Virus record (IMG/VR): IMGVR_UViG_3300021131_000013
Coordinates: 1 to 44,070 of that record
Direction: 5' to 3' (one strand)
DNA from: a virus
DNA length: 44,070 bases
Each line of letters starts with the position of its first letter. The first letter of the stretch is position 1. The notes under the pieces were generated by a model. It worked only from the letters and a program-made list of their open reading frames with translations. It had not been told where the DNA came from and ran no database searches. Below, in pieces: positions 8,839-15,220 of this stretch. A program made the position numbers and the translations under genes.

Positions 8839-9270
8839 TTAACTAATAGTAAGAACAGCTGTTGTTGATGTTGCTGTTGGGAAAGTAACGGTAAAATTTG
8901 ATGTACAAGTAATATCGTTACCAAAATTTAAAACAAAAATAGATGCGTTTGTGGAACTATTGTAAATTAATGCTCCCCTGGCAGTAAAACTAACTCCTGA
9001 CCAGACTGCATTATTAAACGATATCCAACCAATGTTATTAAGAGTATCTCCAGTTGGAGGATTAGAAATAGTTAAAGCTTTTCCTCCTGCTGTATATCCT
9101 GACGATACAACTTCATTGCTACTAGTGTAGGCTGTAGTTGAGTTATTTAAACTAGCTAACCCAGTATACAAAGCAATTTTGTATGTATATGGAGAAGTTA
9201 AAGTAAAGTTTTCTACTCCACTAAGCAAATTGGTTTTGAAGGTAGTTGTTTGGCATTGAATAATAGACAT
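8839..9270 (-). CDS. Conserved virion protein, probably tail-associated
   Basis: 143 residues, beta-rich, with the recurring phage pattern 'YKIALYTGLASLNN', 'SGYTAGGKALT', 'FTARGALIYNSSTN'. This pattern is widespread in phages next to fibre genes but has no assigned function that I know. It overlaps the connector gene upstream by one base (TAATG). Low charge and high Thr/Ser content agree with a particle protein. Confidence 0.75.
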   Translation of the reverse strand: MSIIQCQTTTFKTNLLSGVENFTLTSPYTYKIALYTGLASLNNSTTAYTSSNEVVSSGYTAGGKALTISNPPTGDTLNNIGWISFNNAVWSGVSFTARGALIYNSSTNASIFVLNFGNDITCTSNFTVTFPTATSTTAVLTIS

Positions 9271-10205
9271 TAAGAACGCCTTCCGCTAACATCCAGCTTA
9301 GTTTGACCATCTCTATAAGCATCACCACGCTCAAGTCCATCACCAAGACGTTTAGCCATTTCAAGTGCTTCTGTGTATTTATCTTCGTAATATTTCACTA
9401 AATCTTGTTCACCCTTCATAAAGAGCATAGCTTCACGCATAGCTCCATAAAGTAGTACTGGATCAAAGTTATCACCAAGCCAGCTATGTCCATCCGTATT
9501 ATTAACTGTAGCTACAGTAATTGCGAATCCAGATCCTGATCCACCAATATAAGTATTAGATACTGATAATATATCGTTAACAACATAAAATTGACCACCA
9601 CTATTTATCGTTACACCAGTAACAGATTGACCAGAAATAGTAAATGTCGCAGTTGCACCAGATCCTGATCCACCATTTAAAGGTACGTTTTCGTATGTAC
9701 CATTGGTATATAAAGATCCTGGAGTGTAAGAAACATTAAAAGTGGAAATAATACCTTGCACAATTGATGGTGGATAAAAGAAATAATGTAATTCAGTTGT
9801 ATAGCTTGAATCTGGTGTTGGTCCAAGTATGCAAGATAATTCATTTGGATAGCTGTATTGAGGTCCAAAAAGAGCATAGTATCTAGGAAGTCCATAATAA
9901 GCCGATCCAGCATTTGGATAAGCTTCACGGATAAAATTGACATCTTTATTAAGTAAATAACTGTAATTACCAGATGTATCTACTACAGCAATAGAATAGT
10001 TTGATAACCAATCATTTGGCAAAGATAAATATTTATTTCCAGATGTAAGTGTTCCAGTTACATTTTTACGCAATGACGGAAATTGAACAGTATTAAAAAT
10101 ACGTTCTTCCGCTTGTTGAACAAATGTAGGGATATTAGCAACAAATAACGCTTCCGTATTTTCAGAATAGTCTTGTATTGCTTGAAAAAGTTGGACGTAA
10201 TTAAT
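9270..10205 (-). CDS. Head-tail connector (gp4-like) with apparent AUU start
   Basis: Coding potential runs well upstream of the first usual start (TTG at 10073): the 44 codons from 10205 read INYVQLFQAIQDYSENTEAL and 'IPTFVQQAEERIFNTVQFPS', a typical connector N-terminus normally begun M-x-Y. The in-frame stop at 10208-10206 belongs to the homing endonuclease gene. The next codon is ATT, preceded at five bases by AGGGTGG, a passable Shine-Dalgarno sequence. With AUU as start the protein has 311 residues. The body has 'KDVNFIREAYPNAG' and 'SWLGDNFDPVLLYGAM', and an inserted Gly/Ser/Thr-rich domain at 9498-9740. It likely joins portal and short tail. The start could also be a sequencing error or mutation of ATG. 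Confidence 0.8.
   Translation of the reverse strand: MNYVQLFQAIQDYSENTEALFVANIPTFVQQAEERIFNTVQFPSLRKNVTGTLTSGNKYLSLPNDWLSNYSIAVVDTSGNYSYLLNKDVNFIREAYPNAGSAYYGLPRYYALFGPQYSYPNELSCILGPTPDSSYTTELHYFFYPPSIVQGIISTFNVSYTPGSLYTNGTYENVPLNGGSGSGATATFTISGQSVTGVTINSGGQFYVVNDILSVSNTYIGGSGSGFAITVATVNNTDGHSWLGDNFDPVLLYGAMREAMLFMKGEQDLVKYYEDKYTEALEMAKRLGDGLERGDAYRDGQTKLDVSGRRS
9498..9740 (-). other. Inserted beta domain inside the connector protein
   Basis: About 81 codons interrupt the connector between 'YPPSIVQGI' and 'SWLGDNFD'. The insert reads SYTPGSLYTNGTYENVPLNG, then 'GSGSGATATF', 'VTINSGGQFYVVNDIL' and 'GGSGSGFAI', a two-part pattern also seen in other phage virion proteins as a surface-exposed beta module. 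Composition (Gly, Ser, Thr, Asn) differs from the helical flanks. Role unknown; surface decoration or carbohydrate binding is a guess. Confidence 0.55.
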
Positions 10206-10796
10206 TTAAACCACCCTAACTAAAGTAAACTTATTAGCTACTTTACCTTTTCTTTTAATTGCTTCCGTAATAGTCGATTTAGCAAAACCAAGATATTCAG
10301 AAGCAAACTTTTGATTCAAAAATGATACTCCAAGTTCTTTGCAAAATACAGGCTTCCATTTAGCTCTTGCTGTTTTTTCTACTTCTTCTTTAGGGTGCTT
10401 TCTACCAATCTGCGCTTGTATCCATTTGTTGCGAATAAAAGGATCTTTTAAAAGGTTTTGCATAGTAGCACTTTGTTTTTTAACAGTTTCTTGCGTAGGT
10501 TTGTATCCTCTAAGACCACAACCGCCTTTGGTCATATTATATATGGGGATAAACTCTTCAACTAATAGTTTTTCTGCGTCATTAAGTTCATCTTTACCAA
10601 ATGCAATAAATAACTCTTTAAATTCAAAACTTTTAAAACCATGATGTTGCATAGCTAAAGCAAACTTAGTTTTATATTTACCAATAGAAGCTTTATGATT
10701 AGTTACCCGCCTTGTTAATTTTTTACAAGTCTGACCAATATACTGTTCCCCAGTAATCTTGTTAGTAGAAAGATAAATAACCCCAAATCGTTGCAT
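10206..10796 (-). CDS. GIY-YIG homing endonuclease with NUMOD-type DNA-binding tail
   Basis: 196 residues from the ATG at 10796, one base after the upstream stop; a longer frame to 10889 overlaps the neighbour and is not needed. The nuclease core is GVIY (5-8), YIG (19-21), an RR pair at 29-30 and a downstream 'AEKLLVEEF' helix (Glu75 to Glu81) that supplies the metal ligand. Residues 98-145 contain a Gly-Lys-Pro-rich linker like NUMOD3, and 150-186 ('ASEYLGFAKSTITEAIKRKG') resemble the NUMOD1 helix-turn-helix. It is a free-standing mobile gene that cuts homing-site DNA to spread itself. Its stop is in frame with, and directly adjacent to, the connector coding region it appears to have invaded. 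Confidence 0.88.
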   Translation of the reverse strand: MQRFGVIYLSTNKITGEQYIGQTCKKLTRRVTNHKASIGKYKTKFALAMQHHGFKSFEFKELFIAFGKDELNDAEKLLVEEFIPIYNMTKGGCGLRGYKPTQETVKKQSATMQNLLKDPFIRNKWIQAQIGRKHPKEEVEKTARAKWKPVFCKELGVSFLNQKFASEYLGFAKSTITEAIKRKGKVANKFTLVRVV

Positions 10797-10797
10797 A

Positions 10798-11091
10798 TTA
10801 GGCCATTGGTCCTCTAGCTTTAATGCCACGCTCGGCAGCACCAGTACCACGAATAACAATACCTTCAGTTTTTTCTCTGCCAATACCATATGCTACGCCA
10901 TTAGATAATGGATCTGTAATGCTGGCATCTTTAACAGATTTAGTTCTGCTATATTCACCAGATTTCATTGGAGCTTCAGCAGCAGCAACGCTTGTGCCAT
11001 TTTTAGCATATTTTACAGCTGGACCATTATCACGAGCATGACCTGTAATCATTGGAGAACTATTTTTAGTAGTAGGTTTAGGGTATTTCAT
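10798..11091 (-). CDS. Small basic protein with RG-rich C-terminus
   Basis: 97 residues from the ATG at 11091 (MKYPKPTTKNSSPMITGHAR), two bases after the upstream stop; a longer frame to 11127 runs into the previous gene. The end reads 'GIVIRGTGAAERGIKARGPMA'-like, with alternating Arg-Gly. It is rich in Lys, Ala, Ser and Gly, has no hydrophobic core pattern, and belongs by composition with the basic proteins at 11.1-16.4 kb. Function unknown; a nucleic-acid-contacting or internal head protein is possible. Confidence 0.78.
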   Translation of the reverse strand: MKYPKPTTKNSSPMITGHARDNGPAVKYAKNGTSVAAAEAPMKSGEYSRTKSVKDASITDPLSNGVAYGIGREKTEGIVIRGTGAAERGIKARGPMA

Positions 11092-11092
11092 A

Positions 11093-11320
11093 TTAACGAC
11101 CTCTTTGGTTATTAGCACGAGCCACATTACGGCCTACAGCTCTCATTGATTTGCCAGTTACTCCGCCTTTTTTAAGAGTAATTTTTGTACCTTTACCGCC
11201 TTTGTGCTCTTGAGAATCATGTTCTTTAAAAGCTTTTTTAATCATAGCAACGTCTTGTTTTTTATCCATTGCCATTTCTTTTTTTGATTCTGATTTAGAT
11301 TCTTTTTCCATCTTTGCCAT
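11093..11320 (-). CDS. Small Lys-rich protein with LKKGG motif
   Basis: 75 residues. The first 35 are a Lys/Glu/Met-rich probable helix; the end has 'HKGGKGTKITLKKGGVTGKS' and 'MRAVGRNVARANNQRGR', strongly basic. A good ribosome site (AGGAG, six bases) precedes the ATG at 11320. It shares the KGG motif with the basic protein cluster further upstream in the operon. No known domain. A DNA-binding or head-internal role is a guess from charge. Confidence 0.78.
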   Translation of the reverse strand: MAKMEKESKSESKKEMAMDKKQDVAMIKKAFKEHDSQEHKGGKGTKITLKKGGVTGKSMRAVGRNVARANNQRGR

Positions 11321-11329
11321 TTTTAGCTC

Positions 11330-11758
11330 CTAAGTTACTGATACTGTTACTGAGTTAATGTTCCCAACAGCAACTAAGCTATTAGGTGTTAATTTACGGT
11401 CAAAACCACTTGAACCACCAACTGGATACCAACCCCATTGAATCTGTCTACTACCATCAGTAGGATAACCATTTTGGGCTGTGGTATTTGCATTTCCATT
11501 TACAGTCTGCAAACCAGTTTGTCCAGCACCATAATAACTAGTATCAGGTCTTGGCTCCCTTACCGCTTGGGGGTCATTGACAGGATACATACCCAATTGT
11601 AATTGAGGTTGGTCTGGTTCCCAACACTCTGGACATACTTTAATGCTAACTTGTTTAGTCTTAATTGTTAACTTTTTTAACTGAACAAGTTTGTATCTTT
11701 GACCACAGCGGTCACATTCGGCAATTGCATGTTTACCAGAAGCAAAATTTGACGGCAT
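11330..11758 (-). CDS. Zinc-ribbon virion-region protein
   Basis: 142 residues. Four cysteines as CDRC (15, 18) and CPEC (42, 45) form a typical zinc ribbon, followed by a 'WEPDQPQLQLG' segment and a Gly/Asn/Thr-rich tail ending in 'SVTVSVT'. Found between two connector-like genes, so a structural or assembly role in head completion is plausible. The zinc site is seen in the sequence; the role is inference. Confidence 0.8.
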   Translation of the reverse strand: MPSNFASGKHAIAECDRCGQRYKLVQLKKLTIKTKQVSIKVCPECWEPDQPQLQLGMYPVNDPQAVREPRPDTSYYGAGQTGLQTVNGNANTTAQNGYPTDGSRQIQWGWYPVGGSSGFDRKLTPNSLVAVGNINSVTVSVT

Positions 11759-11761
11759 TAC

Positions 11762-12709
11762 TTACCTCGAATAGAACAAGTTTCGAGGAACCCAGCGAAC
11801 TGGGGCTGTTTCTCGGTCTTCTTGCGCTGCAAGATTAAACTGGTCTTCATAGTCTTGTTTTAAGAACATGACCCGTTGTGGGTCAATTCCTTGCAATTTA
11901 ATGCATAGGAAGTAGGCTAAACCAGCTGCCATGCAGTTAATAAAGCGGAATGGAACATCCTGTATGTTTACACCATTGCCAGCATCCTGGACTCTTCTCA
12001 TGCGCCAGTAGACCAAAGTATATGGTCCACCGCCTGAGTCTGGAGTAGGCCAGATGTTTACACAGGGTAAATACTGAGCAATTGCTGTAGCTCCAATAGC
12101 ATGACTAGTTGCTGTTGTACCGTTTTGACCACGCCAGCAGTTTTGTAATTGAGTACCAACAATGTTGGTATAAGCAATAACTTCGTTATCTAACTGAATA
12201 AAACCAGTAGAACGTAATCCAGTTAGGGTTCCTGCAGGAGATCCAAGAGTAATCGTGGTATCTGTAGAGCTAATTGCGCTACCAGTTACAGTATAAGTAG
12301 TGACATCAGCGTTACCAGACTGGCGATTGTAATAGACTTGTACAGGTCTTCCTGTTGTAAGTTTATTAGGAATGGTAGCGTAAGTGGACTCAGAAATACG
12401 GCTAAGATTAATATCTGTTTGATTCGATGTACTAGCATTACTGGTTCTGGTTTCTAAGTCTAAGATGTCAATTGTATCGTTTGGAACGGCATAAATGCCT
12501 TGGTTAGTCACCAATGGAATAGAACATTCTTCTACTGTCCATAGATTAATACCACGGTTAGCCCACTCAATGCTCATTAAATTGAGTGATCTACGGGCTG
12601 TCCTTAAATCATATCCAGAACGTAATTGTGAACCGCAACGCTCATACGCTTCCTCGACTAGCTCGGAAAGGTCTAAGTTAAATACGGTTGTACCAGAGGT
12701 ATACGCCAT
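11762..12709 (-). CDS. Connector/adaptor protein of head-tail junction
   Basis: 315 residues. The N-terminal half is helical with 'LVEEAYERCGSQLRSGYDL' and 'TARRSLNLMSIEWANRGINL', a pattern found in phage proteins placed between portal and tail. The middle holds a beta module (about 130-210, 'GSAISSTDTTITLGSPAG', then 'GFIQLDNEVIAYTN'). The C-terminal half returns to helices ('PFRFINCMAAGLAYFLCIKL'). Likely a ring protein of the head-tail joint; whether it or the gene at 9270 is the main adaptor cannot be decided here. The start overlaps the upstream small gene as TAATG. Confidence 0.72.
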   Translation of the reverse strand: MAYTSGTTVFNLDLSELVEEAYERCGSQLRSGYDLRTARRSLNLMSIEWANRGINLWTVEECSIPLVTNQGIYAVPNDTIDILDLETRTSNASTSNQTDINLSRISESTYATIPNKLTTGRPVQVYYNRQSGNADVTTYTVTGSAISSTDTTITLGSPAGTLTGLRSTGFIQLDNEVIAYTNIVGTQLQNCWRGQNGTTATSHAIGATAIAQYLPCVNIWPTPDSGGGPYTLVYWRMRRVQDAGNGVNIQDVPFRFINCMAAGLAYFLCIKLQGIDPQRVMFLKQDYEDQFNLAAQEDRETAPVRWVPRNLFYSR

Positions 12710-12834
12710 TATTTTTTCTTTGCTCTAGTAGTAGCTTTTTGTACAGTTGGTTTTTTGCGAACAGTTTTAGGAACAGGAAAATTAGCTACTTTCTTAGTTT
12801 TAAAAAATTTAGAAAACCAAGATAATAGTTTCAT
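12709..12834 (-). CDS. 41-residue very basic protein
   Basis: The frame starts at ATG 12834 (MKLLSWFSKFFKTKKVANFP) and ends TAA overlapping the next ATG. An AAAGG site lies eight bases upstream. About a third of residues are Lys or Arg, and the tail is 'KKPTVQKATTRAKKK'. An amphipathic aromatic start followed by a basic tail suggests DNA or membrane contact. Supported by the unbroken chain of overlaps (ATGA at 12831-12834, TAATG at 12707-12711). Confidence 0.7.
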   Translation of the reverse strand: MKLLSWFSKFFKTKKVANFPVPKTVRKKPTVQKATTRAKKK

Positions 12835-13007
12835 TTTTTCAAACCTTTAAGTGTCTCAGCTAATCTAGCACGTTGCCCTACTTTACCTGGCTTTTTGGCA
12901 GCAGCAGCTAACTTTTTAGCTGGTATCTTTTTGCCTTGAGGTACGCCAAGTTCTTTGTGCAATGCACCAGGCTTTTTAATGGCTTTTTGGATCCATTTTT
13001 CAGCCAT
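12831..13007 (-). CDS. 58-residue conserved basic phage protein
   Basis: MAEKWIQKAIKKPGALHKEL, then 'GKKIPAKKLAAAAKKPGK' and 'GQRARLAETLKGLKK'. I recognise this type of small Lys/Ala-rich protein from other aquatic phages, but know of no function. It is fully helical by composition and strongly positive. ATGA overlap with the 41-residue gene downstream. Confidence 0.78.
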   Translation of the reverse strand: MAEKWIQKAIKKPGALHKELGVPQGKKIPAKKLAAAAKKPGKVGQRARLAETLKGLKK

Positions 13008-13009
13008 GA

Positions 13010-13291
13010 TTATTTGTCCTCTGAAACTTCAGCAGGAGCTTCAGCTACTAAAGCTTCTTCAGCAGGAGCTACTTCAACAGGCTCTTCAACTACTGTTACT
13101 GGCTCTTCAACAACAGGAGCTACAGGAGCTTCTACAGGCGTAGTTGCAACTACATGAGCTTCTAAAGTACTAACAATGTGAGCTAATTCTGGGCTAGATG
13201 CTCCAAAAGCTTGTTCCAATTGTTGAGATCTTGCTCTAACTGCATCAAGAATTTCAACTGCGTATTCTTCTAAAGTGGTAAATAAACTCAT
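13010..13291 (-). CDS. Acidic protein with Val-Glu-Pro repeat tail
   Basis: 93 residues. Residues 1-47 form a probable helix (MSLFTTLEEYAVEILDAVRA onward); the rest is a low-complexity acidic tail of P-V-E, V-V-E-E-P and A-P-A-E units. It is the only strongly acidic product among a row of strongly basic ones, so a counter-ion or chaperone role for the basic neighbours is possible but unproven. Overlaps the upstream gene by 4 bases. Confidence 0.75.
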   Translation of the reverse strand: MSLFTTLEEYAVEILDAVRARSQQLEQAFGASSPELAHIVSTLEAHVVATTPVEAPVAPVVEEPVTVVEEPVEVAPAEEALVAEAPAEVSEDK

Positions 13292-13656
13292 TTTTTCTTC
13301 CTTGTTTTTGCGGATTTAGTAAATGCTTCTTCAGTTGGCGCACCTTTACTATTAGGTTTACGCATTTTCTCACCAGAGCCAGCTGCAATACGAGCTTGCT
13401 TTTTATGAATGTTTTCGTATAAACCACCTTTGGCAAACATATCTGAAGCTGTTAATTTGCCAGGTTGTTTAAGCATTTTTTTGACAATAGGAGCCATACT
13501 CCCAGGAACTTTAGATACTTGGATTGGTCCAGCGTGTCTAATAGTTCCACCTTTGGCGTATAAATCTACGTCATTAGGGTTATCTGTTCTATGAATAACC
13601 CTTTTCTTAGGCATTTTGGAAGGGGCTATATCACCCATTCCACGGCTGGCTCTCAT
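13288..13656 (-). CDS. Basic protein with repeated KGG motifs
   Basis: 122 residues. It begins MRASRGMGDIAPSKMPKKR, carries 'DLYAKGGTIRHAG' and 'DMFAKGGLYENIHKKQ', and ends 'GEKMRKPNSKGAPTEEAF' plus a Lys/Arg tail. The A-K-G-G motif followed by a hydrophobic residue recurs in the neighbouring genes. No known fold. Small-residue and basic composition suggest an extended, perhaps DNA-bound, head component. Start overlaps the upstream stop (TAATG). Confidence 0.78.
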   Translation of the reverse strand: MRASRGMGDIAPSKMPKKRVIHRTDNPNDVDLYAKGGTIRHAGPIQVSKVPGSMAPIVKKMLKQPGKLTASDMFAKGGLYENIHKKQARIAAGSGEKMRKPNSKGAPTEEAFTKSAKTRKKK

Positions 13657-13847
13657 TATTTAACGTACTTTCCACCACACATTTTTTCAACCATATCCAT
13701 ATGGTGTGTATGACCAGCAGCGTGTTTTTTAAACTCATGCTTATGGTGTTTATGAGTGTCAGTCTCATGTTCAGCGATAAACTCATCGTGACGTTCCATA
13801 TCTGGACCCATGCGTGGTTCCATTGATTCTTTAACTAATTTATTCAT
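13656..13847 (-). CDS. Histidine-rich small protein
   Basis: 63 residues with about a dozen His, concentrated in 'HDEFIAEHETDTHKHHKHE' and 'HAAGHTHHMDMVEKMCGG'. The spacing of His, Asp, Glu and one Cys suggests metal binding. A strong AAGGAG site precedes the ATG at 13847. No homologous domain is recognised; it could bind zinc or nickel in the particle or in the host. Confidence 0.75.
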   Translation of the reverse strand: MNKLVKESMEPRMGPDMERHDEFIAEHETDTHKHHKHEFKKHAAGHTHHMDMVEKMCGGKYVK

Positions 13848-13858
13848 TTTAATGCTCC

Positions 13859-14314
13859 TTATGCTCTAGTTTTACCACGAATTGCACAGCCGTCTGCACG
13901 GGCTGAAGCTGAAGAACGAATAACACCACCCTTTTTCTTGCCTTGTGGTGCTGGTTTTATTCCGCCCATATTATCTGGTGCTGGTTTTATTCCGCCCATA
14001 TTATCTGGTGCTGGTTTTAGCCCACCCATATTATCAGAATCTGAGGTTTTAGCATTTGGTGGAGTTTTGCTCCATTCCTTATAAATGGGGTTTCCACCCG
14101 CGCTCATTTTTCTAACTTTACCGCCACGCTTCATTCCTGTAGGTGCAGCAGGTGTAGTTACATCACCCGTAGGATTTACTTGAGGAATATTTTGTTCAGT
14201 TGTACCAAACATTTTGTAGTCTCGTTCTGCTTCTTGACGAATACCACGTTCTTTATTAGCCTTGTAATAGGCCTCACGTTTGGCTTTTTCTTTACCAGTT
14301 TCTTTGTATGGCAT
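13859..14314 (-). CDS. Basic KGG protein with RGKTRA tail and tandem repeat
   Basis: 151 residues. A charged helical start (MPYKETGKEKAKREAYYKAN) is followed by 'MKRGGKVRKMSAGG', three tandem copies of a 10-residue unit (DNMGGIKPAP) and the signature end 'KKGGVIRSSASARADG' plus CAIRGKTRA at the very C-terminus. The end is nearly identical in protein, but not in DNA, to that of the next gene upstream. TAATG overlap with that gene's stop. Confidence 0.8.
   Translation of the reverse strand: MPYKETGKEKAKREAYYKANKERGIRQEAERDYKMFGTTEQNIPQVNPTGDVTTPAAPTGMKRGGKVRKMSAGGNPIYKEWSKTPPNAKTSDSDNMGGLKPAPDNMGGIKPAPDNMGGIKPAPQGKKKGGVIRSSASARADGCAIRGKTRA
13947..14036 (-). repeat. Three tandem 30-bp repeats
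   Basis: Units at 13947-13976, 13977-14006 and 14007-14036. The first two are identical; the third differs at a few bases. Each codes for DNMGG(I/L)KPAP in frame, so copy number can change without breaking the gene. Recent duplication by slippage is the simplest reading. Confidence 0.92.
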
Positions 14315-14679
14315 TATGCCCTCGTCTTTCCACGTTGCGCTATACCATCTGCTCGCGCAGATGCTGATTTAATTTTACCGCCTTTAGCCTTATTTAATGG
14401 TTTAAAACGACTACCCATCATGCCTTTTTCAAGATCTCCGCCATCACCACCTATACCGCCAACTCTGGTATTTCCAGAATAGTTTTTGGTATAAGCATTT
14501 TTAGCTTCATTAATTGCTTTACCTTCATTGACTGACTTTTCAAGAAAATCAGCAAACTGTTTGGCCTTTTCTGGATTTGCAGTAGGATCGTTAGACATAC
14601 CCCGCTGCATTCTTTCTAAGAAAGATTTTCCATCCCCAGTTTTTGAGGTAGGATCAACAGGATTTACTGGATTAGCCAC
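14314..14679 (-). CDS. Basic KGG protein with RGKTRA tail, GTG start
   Basis: 121 residues from GTG at 14679, chosen because AAAGG lies eight bases upstream and the longer frame to 14763 runs through the previous gene. Sequence: VANPVNPVDPTSKTGDGKSF, a central helix ('PEKAKQFADFLEKSVNEG'), a Gly-rich patch ('GGIGGDGG') and the end 'KAKGGKIKSASARADG' plus IAQRGKTRA. Overlaps the previous gene by 8 bases. Same C-terminal signature as three neighbours. Confidence 0.78.
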   Translation of the reverse strand: MANPVNPVDPTSKTGDGKSFLERMQRGMSNDPTANPEKAKQFADFLEKSVNEGKAINEAKNAYTKNYSGNTRVGGIGGDGGDLEKGMMGSRFKPLNKAKGGKIKSASARADGIAQRGKTRA

Positions 14680-15220
14680 GCGTAAAGCCTTTAGTAGCAC
14701 AACCATCAGCGCGCTTGGATGCAGAAGTTCTGCCACCAGATGCCATTTTCTTAATAGCTCCACCTTTTTTAACGCCTAATTCAAAGTCTTTACCGCCAGT
14801 ACGTTGACCTTTAGCATTGAACTTAGAAAGTGGATCAGGAAGACTAATCTTCATTGAAGGCATATCAGCTTTAGATTTAGTAGCTGTTGTATTGCCACCA
14901 GCTTCTTTAAATGATTTAGGTAATGAACCTACACCAATAGATTTTTTGGCTTCTGATACAGCAGAACGCATCTTAACATCAGGATTAATGGTGTCATCAC
15001 CAGTAATTCTTGGAGTAACTTTAGTTTTAACTACAGTACGTTCTACTGCTTTAGGAGCAGATGCTGTAGGAGTCGGATTTGGTTCACGATCCATAGACAT
15101 ATCTTCAGCTGCGGGTTTTGTAAGATCATTACCTTGTGCATCAATCATGCCCATGCGATATTTAACGATTGGATCATCACCTGTATAACCACCATCATCA
15201 TAGCGTTTAGTCTTTTTCAT
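14672..15220 (-). CDS. Basic KGG protein with ATKGFTRG tail
   Basis: 182 residues. The start contains a 'RYDDGGYTGDDP' motif, the middle is Lys/Pro/Thr/Ser-rich and probably disordered, and the end reads 'GVKKGGAIKKMASGG', 'SASKRADG', 'CATKGFTRG'. This is a diverged version of the RGKTRA tail of the neighbouring genes. No enzyme motif. ATGA overlap with the gene upstream. Confidence 0.78.
   Translation of the reverse strand: MKKTKRYDDGGYTGDDPIVKYRMGMIDAQGNDLTKPAAEDMSMDREPNPTPTASAPKAVERTVVKTKVTPRITGDDTINPDVKMRSAVSEAKKSIGVGSLPKSFKEAGGNTTATKSKADMPSMKISLPDPLSKFNAKGQRTGGKDFELGVKKGGAIKKMASGGRTSASKRADGCATKGFTRG

Noticed and set aside
10206-10796. Group I intron carrying the endonuclease
   Set aside because: No room for an intron core: the endonuclease gene abuts both neighbours with one or no base between, so it is free-standing.
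10206-10889. Longer start for the homing endonuclease at 10889
   Set aside because: The extra 31 residues overlap the upstream gene; ATG 10796 directly before the GIY motif follows that gene's stop by one base.
13947-14036. Possible CRISPR-like array
   Set aside because: Only three contiguous 30-bp units without spacers, in frame within a gene; no array was seen elsewhere.
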